Source of the DNA: Candidatus Heimdallarchaeota archaeon
GTDB lineage: Archaea > Asgardarchaeota > Heimdallarchaeia > Heimdallarchaeales > Heimdallarchaeaceae
Length of the DNA stretch: 37,562 nucleotides
Reading direction: 5' to 3'
Assembly: GCA_016840095.1 (NCBI GenBank)
Contig: JAEOSZ010000019.1
Span: forward strand, 1 to 37,562
The notes below the pieces were generated by a model, which was given only the letters and a program-made list of their open reading frames with translations, was not told the DNA's origin and made no database searches. A program made the translations under genes and the position numbers. Below, piece after piece: positions 7,496 to 15,523 of the stretch (position 1 is the first letter of the stretch; every line of letters starts with the position of its first letter).

Positions 7496-8547
7496 TCTTT
7501 TATTCCCCATATCTCTTTTGTTTTTTCTTCTAGTTTTACTAGTTCTTCTAAAGAAGGTTTTTTCTTTCCAGCTTCAAATTTATGCACTTCATCTTGAACA
7601 TATTTGTTGAGAAGGGTAGTAACACCAAACTTCTTACCTTGTTCAACTAGATAACCATTCAGAAAGTCAATTTCAGTTCTTTTTCCACTCTCAATAGATT
7701 GAAGACTAGAAGATCTTAGATTCTTGTACTTTTTTCCAATCATCTTTAGAACTATTTGCTTGTAAATATGCTTGAAAGAGAATCCATGAAGTTCTTTCTT
7801 GGTTAAAGCAAGAGAATTTAGATTTAGATTATTTAATCTCTGCAATTGAACACCTTTAGCTTTACCTACTTCTACTCCTTCCGTCATAACTGTTAAAAAA
7901 GCAAGTCTTGTATATTTCCGCTCAAGCATTTTGCCTAGAGTCATACCACTAATTACACCAAATGAAGCAACTGATACATTGATCAATAATTTGGTAAATT
8001 TCTCATTCATAATATTCTCAGAATAAGAAGTTGGAACAGTTTTTGAGAGTAGATTAACAAGTTTATCGTCTATTGGTTTCTTTGGACCTTCTTTTCTACC
8101 TATTACCATTTCTCCAAGAGAGGTTTTTATTGCTTCTGCAGGCCCATTTCTAGATGCACCAAAGCTTACAACACATCCAAGCAATTTTCTTCCATCTATC
8201 TGCTCAGCTAGTTTCTCCTCGAACATACCATTAGTCATTGTAACTAGTGTGTAATCTTTGTTCAATTTAGATTCAATTCTATCATATGCATCTTGAATGT
8301 CAGTTAGTTTTGTAACAATAAATACAAGATCAAGTTCTTCTGGTAGATTTTCTATAGTTAGAACTGGCATAATATTATCTTTAACTATGTATTCTCCACT
8401 TATCCCTGTAACCTTTACACCCCGATTTTCTATCATGTCCAAGGTCTCTTGATGCTTGCACACAACATAAAGAGGAAAATCATTTTTGGCTAAATCTGCA
8501 GCAATTACAGTTCCAATAGCTCCAAGACCAACTAGTGCTGCTTTCAT
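7492..8547 (-). CDS. 2-dehydropantoate 2-reductase (ketopantoate reductase)-family protein
   Basis: 351 residues. The N-terminal Rossmann domain begins MKAALVGLGAIGTVIAADLA, with the G-x-G-x-x-G nucleotide loop at residues 7-12. LDLVFIVTKLTDIQDAYD (about 74-91) gives the conserved (V/T)K of the family, TMTNG (about 104-108) the substrate loop Asn, and MNEKFTKLLINVSVASFGVISG the start of the C-terminal helical domain with the catalytic-type Lys. The C-terminal domain has the usual SSSLQSIESGKRTEIDFLNGYLV motif, with the S-x-x-D/E substrate-binding residues. The reaction would be NADPH-dependent reduction of ketopantoate to pantoate for CoA synthesis, but paralogues act on other 2-keto acids. 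A T-rich terminator separates it from serA, and a CTTTTAATAC box about 25 bp before ATG suggests its own leaderless promoter. The stop overlaps the convergent actin gene by 4 bases. Confidence 0.85.
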   Translation of the reverse strand: MKAALVGLGAIGTVIAADLAKNDFPLYVVCKHQETLDMIENRGVKVTGISGEYIVKDNIMPVLTIENLPEELDLVFIVTKLTDIQDAYDRIESKLNKDYTLVTMTNGMFEEKLAEQIDGRKLLGCVVSFGASRNGPAEAIKTSLGEMVIGRKEGPKKPIDDKLVNLLSKTVPTSYSENIMNEKFTKLLINVSVASFGVISGMTLGKMLERKYTRLAFLTVMTEGVEVGKAKGVQLQRLNNLNLNSLALTKKELHGFSFKHIYKQIVLKMIGKKYKNLRSSSLQSIESGKRTEIDFLNGYLVEQGKKFGVTTLLNKYVQDEVHKFEAGKKKPSLEELVKLEEKTKEIWGIKD

Positions 8548-8582
8548 AAAGTTTCAATCATTAGCTATGTATTAAAAGTTTC

Positions 8583-8609
8583 TAAAATAAAAGACAAAAA
8601 AATAAAAAA
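8583..8609 (-). terminator. T-rich archaeal terminator after serA
   Basis: Read on the minus strand, the bases just after the serA stop are runs of T broken by single A, G or C bases. Archaeal RNA polymerase terminates at such U-rich tracts without needing a hairpin. It would separate serA from the downstream panE-like gene. Confidence 0.45.
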
Positions 8610-8616
8610 GGGAGAG

Positions 8617-9540
8617 TTAAAGCTCTTTAAACGATTCAATAACTCTTTCAGCTGCTTGAACGCTAGCTCTCATATTTCCTTCCTTAGTTTGAGCTCCAAT
8701 ATGAGGACTAATAATAACATGTTCATGTTTTAGAAGAGGATTATCTGTATCAGGAGGTTCTTTTTCAAATACATCTGTACAGTAATATCCTAGTTGTCCA
8801 GATTCAAGTGCTTCAAATGCTTCTTGTTCGTTTACAATTCCTCCTCGAGCACAGTTTACAAGAACAGTTCCTGTTTTCATCAAGTTAAATTGATCTTTTC
8901 CAATCATGTTTTTTGTTTCATCTGTTAATGGAAGATGCAAACTTATATAATCTGCATTTTGGAGAATTTCTTCCATTGAACCCTTCATGTCAATAACAGG
9001 ATTTTCTGGAGCAAATTTATCGTATCCAATGGCATTCATTCCAAGAGCTTTACATTTTACAGCCAAACTTGTTCCTATTCTTCCAGTTCCAATTAATCCA
9101 AGTGTTTTACCATCTATTTCTCTTGAAAATAGTTCTTTCTTCATAGATTTGAATTTAGAGGGATCACCTTTTATTTCACATGTTCCCTTGACAACATCTC
9201 TTGTTGAAGCAAGTATCATTGTTAAAGCTAATTCAGCTACAGAATTTGTAGTGGCTGCAGGAGTATTCACAACTTTTATTCCTCTTGCCATTGTAGTTTC
9301 AAGATCAATATTATCTAGACCAACACCAGCTCTTCCTATAACTTTTAGGTTTACAGCTTTCTCTAGAAGATCTCCTCTAACTTTTGTTGCTGATCTAACA
9401 ATAATTGCATCATATTCTCCAATTATTTGGGGTAGTTCCTCTTTGGGTATGTCCCATCCAACTTTCACTTCAAATCCAGCTTCTTCTAAAATACCGATGA
9501 CTTTCTCATTTAGTTTATCAGATAGAATTACTTTTGGCAT
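8617..9540 (-). CDS. serA: D-3-phosphoglycerate dehydrogenase (short form)
   Basis: 307 residues, the length of the short PGDH type that lacks ACT and regulatory domains. The split substrate domain opens with KVILSDKLNEKVIGILEEAG; IIVRSATKVRGDLLEKA and GRAGVGLDNIDLETTMARGI are diagnostic. The nucleotide loop is LIGTGRIGTSLA (about 149-160) with an acidic residue at the end of the next strand (GYDKF) for NAD. Catalytic Arg232 (NCARGGIVNE), Glu261 (DVFEKEPP) and His280 (SPHIGAQT) are all present. It oxidises 3-phosphoglycerate to 3-phosphohydroxypyruvate, the first step of phosphorylated serine synthesis. The aminotransferase gene ends 10 bp upstream on the same strand and an AGGTGA site lies just before ATG, so the two form an operon. 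Confidence 0.92.
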   Translation of the reverse strand: MPKVILSDKLNEKVIGILEEAGFEVKVGWDIPKEELPQIIGEYDAIIVRSATKVRGDLLEKAVNLKVIGRAGVGLDNIDLETTMARGIKVVNTPAATTNSVAELALTMILASTRDVVKGTCEIKGDPSKFKSMKKELFSREIDGKTLGLIGTGRIGTSLAVKCKALGMNAIGYDKFAPENPVIDMKGSMEEILQNADYISLHLPLTDETKNMIGKDQFNLMKTGTVLVNCARGGIVNEQEAFEALESGQLGYYCTDVFEKEPPDTDNPLLKHEHVIISPHIGAQTKEGNMRASVQAAERVIESFKEL

Positions 9541-9550
9541 TTTTTATCAC

Positions 9551-10630
9551 CTATAGTCCCCAAATTTCTTCAATAGCACTTAATAGTTCTTTCAAACCTT
9601 CTAGAGTGTGATCGCCCATGTGACCAATTCTAAAGTTCTTTCCCTTGAATGGTCCATAACCATTTGCTATTACTAAACCTTTTTCTCCTAAAGCTTTGTT
9701 TAGAGCATCGACATCCTTGTTCATTACTCTATTGTCAACTGTTGTTACTGTTACAGATCTATAACCTTCTTCAGCAAAAAGACCAAAACCATGTTTTAGA
9801 GCCCATTCGTGTGTATAGTCAGCCATTTCTTTATGTCGTTTATAGATATTTTCTGCTCCTTCTGCTAACATTTCCTTAAGTTTGTAATCTAATGAAAATA
9901 ATAAGGAGATATTTGGTGTTGAAGGTGTCTGTTTCTTTTTTGCATAGTATCCAAGTATTTCTTCTAGATTAATATATAGTCCTTTATCAGGAACTTCTTT
10001 TGCTCTGTCTAATGCAGCTTGAGATACAATTCCTACTGCAAGTCCTGGAGATATTGCAAAACATTTCTGTGTTGATGCAAATACTAAATCTGTTCCCCAT
10101 TCATCTGGCAATAACATATCGCCTGCCATTGCAGACACAGCATCTACTACCAATAGTGTTTCTGGGTAGTTTTTCAACAATTCACCTATTGCTTTAAGAT
10201 CACATTTTACTCCAGTACTGGTTTCGTTATAACAAACTGCTACAACGTCATAAGAGTCAGTTTCAACTTTTTCCTTTATCATGTCTACAGTTACAGCTTT
10301 TCCCCACTCAACTTCAAATAGTTCTGCTTCCTTTCCACTTTGTTTAATTGCTTTATGCATTCTTGAGGAAAAAGAACCATTGACACAACAGAGTGCTTTC
10401 TTATCTGGTCTAACTAAGTTTCTTGCTGTAATATCCATGAACAGTGTTCCTGAAGCTGTTAAGACTAACACATGTTGTTCAGTTCTGAAGAATTCTCTTA
10501 ATTGAGTTAAAACGCTATCATATAGCTCTGTGAAATCTTTACTTCTATGTCCAAACAGAGGTTTTGCTTGTTGTTTTAATACTTCTTCTTTAACCTCTGT
10601 AGGTCCAGGTATCCATAATTTTTTGTGCAT
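9551..10630 (-). CDS. Class V aminotransferase (phosphoserine or alanine-glyoxylate/serine-pyruvate type)
   Basis: 359 residues, fold-type I PLP enzyme of class V. The N-terminus WIPGPTEVKEEVL and FGHRSKDFTELY match the alanine-glyoxylate/serine-pyruvate aminotransferase group. LTASGTLFMD (about 57-66) is the phosphate-binding turn, ETSTGVKCDL follows, Asp163 (VVDAVSAMAGD) contacts the PLP ring nitrogen and Lys189 in ASTQKCFAISPGL is the Schiff-base lysine. Beside serA it most likely converts 3-phosphohydroxypyruvate plus glutamate to phosphoserine, as class V enzymes of this branch are thought to do in organisms lacking classical SerC; this role is inferred from context. It is first in the operon, with its own TATA box and AGGTGA site. 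No phosphoserine phosphatase gene is recognisable nearby. Confidence 0.9.
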   Translation of the reverse strand: MHKKLWIPGPTEVKEEVLKQQAKPLFGHRSKDFTELYDSVLTQLREFFRTEQHVLVLTASGTLFMDITARNLVRPDKKALCCVNGSFSSRMHKAIKQSGKEAELFEVEWGKAVTVDMIKEKVETDSYDVVAVCYNETSTGVKCDLKAIGELLKNYPETLLVVDAVSAMAGDMLLPDEWGTDLVFASTQKCFAISPGLAVGIVSQAALDRAKEVPDKGLYINLEEILGYYAKKKQTPSTPNISLLFSLDYKLKEMLAEGAENIYKRHKEMADYTHEWALKHGFGLFAEEGYRSVTVTTVDNRVMNKDVDALNKALGEKGLVIANGYGPFKGKNFRIGHMGDHTLEGLKELLSAIEEIWGL

Positions 10631-10634
10631 TATA

Positions 10635-10678
10635 TCACCTTGTTTATCACGAATATAGAATTATACTATATAAAAAAA
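10635..10678 (-). promoter_or_regulatory. TATA box and Shine-Dalgarno site of the aminotransferase-serA operon
   Basis: On the minus strand a TTTATATAGT box (about 10665-10674) precedes ATG 10630 by about 40 bp, and AGGTGA (10635-10640) sits 4 bp before the ATG. This is a led transcript with a conventional ribosome site, unlike the many leaderless genes nearby. Confidence 0.6.
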
Positions 10679-10697
10679 GGTTATTGTCAAGAGATAC

Positions 10698-11207
10698 TTA
10701 ATCTTCAGTAGAAGGTAATTTGTATAATAGTTGTTCAATTGGTCCTTTATCTATCTTAATCGGAAGTCTGTATCCACTTGAACGTCTATTTAACCACAGT
10801 TTTACACCTGAATAAACTAGAGAGGAAAATTGCAGTGCGACAGTAAAAATTAATGAAAATATTAGTATGTCACGAGGTTGTCCTTTGAAAAACAGCAAAT
10901 ATGATGAAACAGGTAGAATCAATAAACATATTGATGTCAAAGGTAAGCCAACAAAAAGGTATAGTGTTTCATTCCAGATTTGGAGAAAAGTTTTTCCTCC
11001 CTTTTCTTGCATTACAGAAATTAGAAAAACCATGAACAGTAGAACTGCTGCAATAGCTAATAGAATGAAACCAATAGCACTCAACCAAGTATTATTGAAA
11101 TACATATTCACTACTAACAGCAGTATGCCAACAATTAGGAAAAAGAATCCAAGGAATATTCCTTCACTGAAAACATTTTCTTCATTGTTTTTTATTGCTG
11201 AAAGCAT
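10698..11207 (-). CDS. Small polytopic membrane protein, function unknown
   Basis: 169 residues with four predicted membrane helices: about 18-38 (GIFLGFFFLIVGILLLVV), 41-66 (WLSAIGFILLAIAAVLLFMV), 83-107 (LFVGLPLTSICLLILPVSS) and 114-135 (ILIFSLIFTVALQFSSLVY). The ends are hydrophilic; the C-terminal 35 residues are basic then acidic (LNRRSSGYRLPIKIDKGP) and likely cytoplasmic. I recognise no family motif. It lies upstream of the aminotransferase promoter on the same strand but is separated by that promoter, so it is probably an independent transcript. A real gene rather than chance: the hydrophobic blocks are regular and the reading frame is uninterrupted. Confidence 0.65.
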   Translation of the reverse strand: MLSAIKNNEENVFSEGIFLGFFFLIVGILLLVVNMYFNNTWLSAIGFILLAIAAVLLFMVFLISVMQEKGGKTFLQIWNETLYLFVGLPLTSICLLILPVSSYLLFFKGQPRDILIFSLIFTVALQFSSLVYSGVKLWLNRRSSGYRLPIKIDKGPIEQLLYKLPSTED

Positions 11208-11308
11208 TAAGATATTTTCTTGTACACTCCTTTAAATATTTTTCATTATCAAAAAAATTTAGAGAGATTCTTAATAATAATGACAGTTTTCTGTAGATTT
11301 TTTCCGAG

Positions 11309-11322
11309 CTTTATAAATAAAG
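11309..11322 (+). promoter_or_regulatory. Palindromic TATA-like element upstream of the Usp-like gene
   Basis: CTTTATAAATAAAG is a perfect inverted repeat (6-bp arms, 2-bp centre) and also a good TATA box. It is about 100 bp before the likely ATG at 11425, so use of this box would give a 5' leader of some 75-85 nt. The rest of the 11208-11409 gap is T/A-rich with a GTTTAAAC palindrome near 11356-11363 and no other feature I can support. Confidence 0.35.
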
Positions 11323-11424
11323 TCCTTAGAATCAAGAATTTTTCTAACTAGAACCGTTTAAACTAGGTTTTTATTTGTGATTATTATGGTAAGGTTTTTT
11401 AGGTAAAGTTTGGAATTGAGTGTG

Positions 11425-13068
11425 ATGGCTATTCAAGATAAAGACAAACAGAAGGAAGCCTTAGAAAAAACACTTCAAAAGTTCTCAGAATTACTACCTT
11501 CTGTTAATCCTGAAGTATCACCTGCTGAAAGAGCATTAGTTATTATTGATGGAACAGCTAAATCTAAAACAGCTGTTCTATGTGCAGGAGAACTAAACAG
11601 GCATTTTGGAACCAAAATTGACGTTATTTGTTTCTATACTGAACAACCTCCAATAAAAATAAAAGCATCTAAAGAAAGCTATGAAGATTCTCTGGCTTTT
11701 GCTTATGAGCACCTGAAAAGCGAGGATTTCGAGATTAAAGGTGAAGTTGTTGAGAATCTAGAGAACCTAAGATCTATACTTGATAATGTGATTAACACAT
11801 CAGAATATGATATTATAATAGTCCCATCCTCATTTATCGGACTTAAAGAGGTTAAAGTTGAAACAAATGGTGAAGATGATACAGAAGCAAGTATAACGGT
11901 TTTAGGAAGTTTATTTGACTACCTATTAGAAGACGTTAAAGAGATACCTGTCCTCTTGATTGAAAGCGAAAAGATTAATCTTGATTTATTGTGGAGGAAT
12001 ATCTGTTTATTCTTTACCAATACTATACAGTTAAACTATCTTATAGAAAAAGCGATTAAGTATAGTCTGAAGAAATCAGAGATTCATTGTCTGATCAATA
12101 TTGATCCCAGTTATCATGACGATAAAAGTGAAGATGAAATTGAAGCTCTTGTTAAAAAATCTAAAGAGGATTTAGAGAGATTCGAAAGAGCAAATTCAGA
12201 GGTTTTCAGAGAAGCTTCACGATATGTTGATTCGCACGTTCTTTCTACAGATAAAATCGATGTCTTCAAAAACGAATTAGCAACTTTTGGGAAAGATACT
12301 GGTATTATTATGATTTACATGCCTACTAAACATACAAGCCTTTATGGTTTCTTTACAGACTTACTAGAAGATCCAGAAATCTCTATGCCTATTCTTATAG
12401 CTAAAAGAAAAATAGTTGTTAAGAAAGAAGAAGTCAAAGAAGAAGAAGGAGACAAAGTGTCCGAAGAAAAAGAAGAAGTAAAAGAAATTCCAAAAGAAGA
12501 AGAGAAAGAAGAGGAAAAAATAGTCATAGATGAATCCTTAAAAGAATCAATCAAAGAAGAAGTGAAAAAGGATATCTTGGGAATAACTGATAAGGAAAAG
12601 GAAGAAGAAATTCCAAAGGAAGAAGAGAAAGAAGCTAAGAAAGTTAAAGAAGTTAAAGAACTTAAAGAAAAGGATAAAGAAGAGGAGGAAGAGGAAATGA
12701 CAGAAATGGACGAAATCAAAGAAGAAGTGAAAGAAGAAGTCATTGAAGAGATTAAAAAAGAAGTCGTCAAAGAAGTTAAAGCTGAACCCAAGAAAGAAGT
12801 CAAGAAAGAAGTAAGTAAGGAACTTAAGTCTGAAGAGAGTATGGAAGAGCTGAAAGAGACGATTATTGAAGAAATCAAAGAAGAGATCAAAGAAGAAATT
12901 AAGTATGAATTGAAAAAGGATCTCAAAGAACCCAAGAAAGAATTGAAAGAAAAAGTCATGGAAGAAATCAAAGAAATCAAAGTTCCAGATGAAGAAGTGG
13001 AAGAAGAAATTTCTGAAGAGGAAAAAGAAGAGGAAGAAGCGGTAGTTTCTAGAAATGACTTTGAATAA
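11425..13068 (+). CDS. Tandem Usp-like protein with long Lys/Glu-rich C-terminal tail
   Basis: 547 residues from ATG 11425; TTG 11410 and GTG 11422 are in-frame alternatives. Residues about 30-175 and 180-330 are two alpha/beta domains of universal stress protein type: ERALVIIDGTAKSKTAVLCAGEL with IDVICFYTE, then DIIIVPSS and VLGSLFDYLLEDVKEIPVLLIE; the second repeat ends TSLYGFFTDLLEDPEISMPILIAKRK. The G-x-x-G-x9-G-S ATP motif is incomplete, so nucleotide binding is uncertain. From about residue 333 to the end some 210 residues are almost only Lys, Glu, Ile, Val and Asp in short repeats of the KEEVKEE type, predicting a long charged single helix or coiled coil. The next gene is an ion permease, so a regulatory partner of that transporter is one reading. 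The coding strand of the tail is nearly all purine. Confidence 0.75.
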   Translation: MAIQDKDKQKEALEKTLQKFSELLPSVNPEVSPAERALVIIDGTAKSKTAVLCAGELNRHFGTKIDVICFYTEQPPIKIKASKESYEDSLAFAYEHLKSEDFEIKGEVVENLENLRSILDNVINTSEYDIIIVPSSFIGLKEVKVETNGEDDTEASITVLGSLFDYLLEDVKEIPVLLIESEKINLDLLWRNICLFFTNTIQLNYLIEKAIKYSLKKSEIHCLINIDPSYHDDKSEDEIEALVKKSKEDLERFERANSEVFREASRYVDSHVLSTDKIDVFKNELATFGKDTGIIMIYMPTKHTSLYGFFTDLLEDPEISMPILIAKRKIVVKKEEVKEEEGDKVSEEKEEVKEIPKEEEKEEEKIVIDESLKESIKEEVKKDILGITDKEKEEEIPKEEEKEAKKVKEVKELKEKDKEEEEEEMTEMDEIKEEVKEEVIEEIKKEVVKEVKAEPKKEVKKEVSKELKSEESMEELKETIIEEIKEEIKEEIKYELKKDLKEPKKELKEKVMEEIKEIKVPDEEVEEEISEEEKEEEEAVVSRNDFE

Positions 13069-13086
13069 AATAGAATAAATATAACC

Positions 13087-13106
13087 GTTTGATTAGCAAA
13101 TCAAAC
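13087..13106 (+). promoter_or_regulatory. Perfect hairpin between the Usp-like gene and the permease
   Basis: GTTTGATT and AATCAAAC form 8-bp perfect arms around a 4-base AGCA loop, 19 bp after the Usp stop. It could be an RNA processing or stability hairpin, a terminator, or an operator for the downstream gene. Confidence 0.45.
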
Positions 13107-13115
13107 CTTCACAAA

Positions 13116-13132
13116 ACCAAGGGAATCTTGGT
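13116..13132 (+). promoter_or_regulatory. Second perfect hairpin in the same gap
   Basis: ACCAAG and CTTGGT form 6-bp perfect arms around the 5-base loop GGAAT, 9 bp after the first hairpin and 37 bp before the permease start. Two stems in a 100-bp gap look deliberate; no run of T follows either, which argues against simple termination. Confidence 0.4.
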
Positions 13133-13160
13133 ATAAATCTTAAAGAGAATGAGCAGTATT

Positions 13161-13165
13161 GGTGA
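13161..13165 (+). promoter_or_regulatory. Shine-Dalgarno site fixing a TTG start
   Basis: GGTGA lies 4 bp before TTG 13170. An in-frame TAA directly precedes that TTG, and the next ATG would delete the first membrane helix, so the permease must begin at TTG. Confidence 0.6.
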
Positions 13166-13169
13166 TTAA

Positions 13170-14681
13170 TTGGTAAGTGTACTAGATAATTATGGATGGA
13201 TAGTAACAATCGTAATAGTACTCATTGTCCTTGCCACTATTTTACTACTTATGAAAGAGGGAGTAGATGCAACAAAAATAACAGTAACAGGAGCAGTAGT
13301 TGTTGCTTTAATTTATATGTTTTTCATGAACTGGGAATTGGGTTTTCAGGAGAATCTCAGCTATCAACATGTTCCTCATAATTTCCTAGAAGCACTAGCT
13401 CAAACGATCAATGTTGAAGCCATACTCATTATTTTCTCAGTAAGCATTATTGTAGCAATCACACGTGGAGCTGGATTCTTTGATTTCATCTCTTTATCCA
13501 TTGTAAAACTAACTAAAGGTGACCCAAGAAAATTAATGATTGCTTTAGGTGGTTTAACATTTTTTGTATCAATGTTCTTTGACAACCTATCAGCAATAAT
13601 TCTCCTTGGATCTTTAACTGTAGTTATCTGTAGACAACTAGAGTTAAGGTTAAGACCCTTCATACTTTTTGTTGGAATTAATACTATTATTGGTGGTCTT
13701 CCCACTCCTGTTTCATCTTTACCAAATATTATCTTTTTCAATTTACTTAAACCAGGTACATTGGCAAAAAATATTAGTTTTATTTCTTTCATGGGTTATA
13801 TGCTTCCAATATCAATTTTCTTCTTTGGAATAGCTACAGCTTTCTTTTTCTTTATCTATAGGAAAGACATCCTTATTGAAGTTCCTGATGAGAAAAAGGA
13901 ACAATTACGAAGAATCAATCCATGGTCAGGTATTGAGAACAGAATGAACATTTGGAAATCATTAATTATCTTAGGCTTACTTTTTGTTGGCTTCTTACTG
14001 ACAAGTATACAAGTTGATGTCACATTAATAGGTGCTGTAACAAAATCAATGTCCTCTATACAAGATGTTTCTACTAGCTCCCATGGTTTTACAAAAACCA
14101 TCTTTGAATTCCCTGATGTAGCATTTGTTGCATTAATAGTTGCAATCATAGGTATTTTTCTCTTTAGAACTGATTTGAAGCATTACATTGAAGACGGTGT
14201 AGAATGGGAGATGATTGTTTTCTTCATTGCTCTCTTTGTTTTAATGGGTGTTTTAACCGCTTCTGGAGCCTTATCTCCACTTACTAACATTATGACCAGA
14301 TTTTTAACAACGGATCCTTCAACTGGTAAAATTGCAGTAGGAGGACAACTAATTGTAGCAGTAATTATAGGAGTTGTAGGTTTACCGATAACAGGATTTC
14401 TGAACGGTTCTTCAGCAGCATTAATATTTTCATATATTTTCCAAACCTTACCAAGTGGAATTCTTCCAGGGCTTTGGATAGGATTTGTTTTAGGAGGAAA
14501 TATTGGAGGTTCTCTTTCACCACTAGGATCAATTACGATTTTAATGGCTCTTGAAATACTAAATCGAGAAGGTGACAGAATGTCCTTTTTACAATATATA
14601 GTGAAAATGTTGCCACTCACTTTATTATTTGCGGTACTTAGTATAGGTTATTCTCTGTTCTTGATAGGTGTAGGATTGTAA
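13170..14681 (+). CDS. SLC13/ArsB/NhaD-type (ion transporter superfamily) permease
   Basis: 503 residues with about eleven membrane helices. Two halves each carry a re-entrant-loop motif: FFDNLSAIILLGSLTVVI with INTIIGGLPTPVSSLPNIIFF in the first, and VIIGVVGLPITGFLNGSSAALIFSY with LGGNIGGSLSPLGSITILMAL in the second. These correspond to the paired N-x-x loops of DASS/ArsB/NhaD carriers. A hydrophilic loop (about residues 230-262, EVPDEKKEQLRRINPW) separates them, and WEMIVFFIALFVLMGVL is the usual helix of ArsB-like proteins. Likely an Na+- or H+-coupled anion carrier or Na+/H+ antiporter; arsenite versus antiport versus dicarboxylate cannot be told. The start is TTG, fixed by GGTGA and an upstream stop. 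It follows the Usp/KE-tail gene after 101 bp. Confidence 0.88.
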   Translation: MVSVLDNYGWIVTIVIVLIVLATILLLMKEGVDATKITVTGAVVVALIYMFFMNWELGFQENLSYQHVPHNFLEALAQTINVEAILIIFSVSIIVAITRGAGFFDFISLSIVKLTKGDPRKLMIALGGLTFFVSMFFDNLSAIILLGSLTVVICRQLELRLRPFILFVGINTIIGGLPTPVSSLPNIIFFNLLKPGTLAKNISFISFMGYMLPISIFFFGIATAFFFFIYRKDILIEVPDEKKEQLRRINPWSGIENRMNIWKSLIILGLLFVGFLLTSIQVDVTLIGAVTKSMSSIQDVSTSSHGFTKTIFEFPDVAFVALIVAIIGIFLFRTDLKHYIEDGVEWEMIVFFIALFVLMGVLTASGALSPLTNIMTRFLTTDPSTGKIAVGGQLIVAVIIGVVGLPITGFLNGSSAALIFSYIFQTLPSGILPGLWIGFVLGGNIGGSLSPLGSITILMALEILNREGDRMSFLQYIVKMLPLTLLFAVLSIGYSLFLIGVGL

Positions 14682-14704
14682 ATTTTCATTGATACAAATT
14701 CTCC

Positions 14705-15523
14705 TCACTTTTTACAATCTGGTATAGGAATACCTCTTCCAAATGCTCCATAATATAGACATACTTCTGAAGCTGACTTTGCAGCTCTTTTCAATGCTTC
14801 TTCAATTTCTGTTTTTCTCTGATACTCAACTAGAAATCGAGCTATGAATCCATCGCCAGCTCCTAACGTATCAATCACTTCTACATTGATACTAGGTTGA
14901 TGATACATATTTCCATCAAAAAGATATGCTCCATATTCTCCTTTTGTACAAATAATGATTTCAGGTCCCTTGGAATGCAGTTCTTCCATGAAGGTTTCCA
15001 GATTTTCAATCTCTTTATTTGAAATCGAAAGTATTGCAACATCCACAAAAGGAACAAATTTGTTTAGATATTCAGATGTAAATTCATCAGTAAAATCAAA
15101 TGAAAGAATTGCATTAGATGATTTTAGGGACTCTAGATATAAATCAGTTTTTCCATAATAGCTGGTATGGATAAGATCATGCTTCAACAAAAATTCTATA
15201 TCCTCAGTTGCTATTTTGAATTTTGAGCTTGCCCCTCTTCTTGTATTCCCAAATCTCCTTTCTCCATCTTGCAGAAATATCTCTGTATAGTTAGTTACAT
15301 CATCTTTGATATGAGTATGAGCTGTATTTACTCCTTCTCTATTTAAGGAGTTAAGAATTAATTCACCATATACATCTTTCCCTATCCATCCAGTATAGCT
15401 AGTTTCTATACCATATCTCTTAGCTAATACAGCAACATTAACCTCATTCCCTCCAGGATACATCTTACTCATATTTACATACTTATCTACAGTATTATGT
15501 CCTACAGTTGCTAGTTTAACCAT
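14705..15523 (-). CDS. frlD: PfkB-family sugar kinase, fructoselysine 6-kinase-like
   Basis: 272 residues of the ribokinase/PfkB family. The first signature YPGGNEVNVAVLAKRYG lies at 22-38, and the C-terminal signature IDTLGAGDGFIARF at 217-230 carries the catalytic base Asp224 and the anion-hole Gly residues. The start MVKLATVGHNTVDKY, the short length, TSYTGWIGKDVYG, HTHIKDDVTNYT, and the FG......F segments resemble E. coli FrlD more than ribokinase or phosphofructokinase. It would phosphorylate C6 of a fructosamine such as fructoselysine. Its ATG overlaps the stop of the SIS gene in a TAATG arrangement, so the two are translationally coupled. The symbol is by resemblance and partner gene; substrate specificity is inferred. 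Confidence 0.72.
   Translation of the reverse strand: MVKLATVGHNTVDKYVNMSKMYPGGNEVNVAVLAKRYGIETSYTGWIGKDVYGELILNSLNREGVNTAHTHIKDDVTNYTEIFLQDGERRFGNTRRGASSKFKIATEDIEFLLKHDLIHTSYYGKTDLYLESLKSSNAILSFDFTDEFTSEYLNKFVPFVDVAILSISNKEIENLETFMEELHSKGPEIIICTKGEYGAYLFDGNMYHQPSINVEVIDTLGAGDGFIARFLVEYQRKTEIEEALKRAAKSASEVCLYYGAFGRGIPIPDCKK

Noticed and set aside
8987..9556. 189-codon plus-strand frame
   Set aside because: Antisense of serA with no TATA/SD and no recognisable protein features.
12342..12980. 212-codon Ser-rich open frame on the minus strand
   Set aside because: It is the antisense of the Lys/Glu tail; the purine-rich coding strand keeps stops out of the opposite strand by chance. No start signal of its own.
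13400..14620. Several minus-strand frames of 97-145 codons
   Set aside because: All lie inside the permease gene and lack start signals; the permease has full family motifs.
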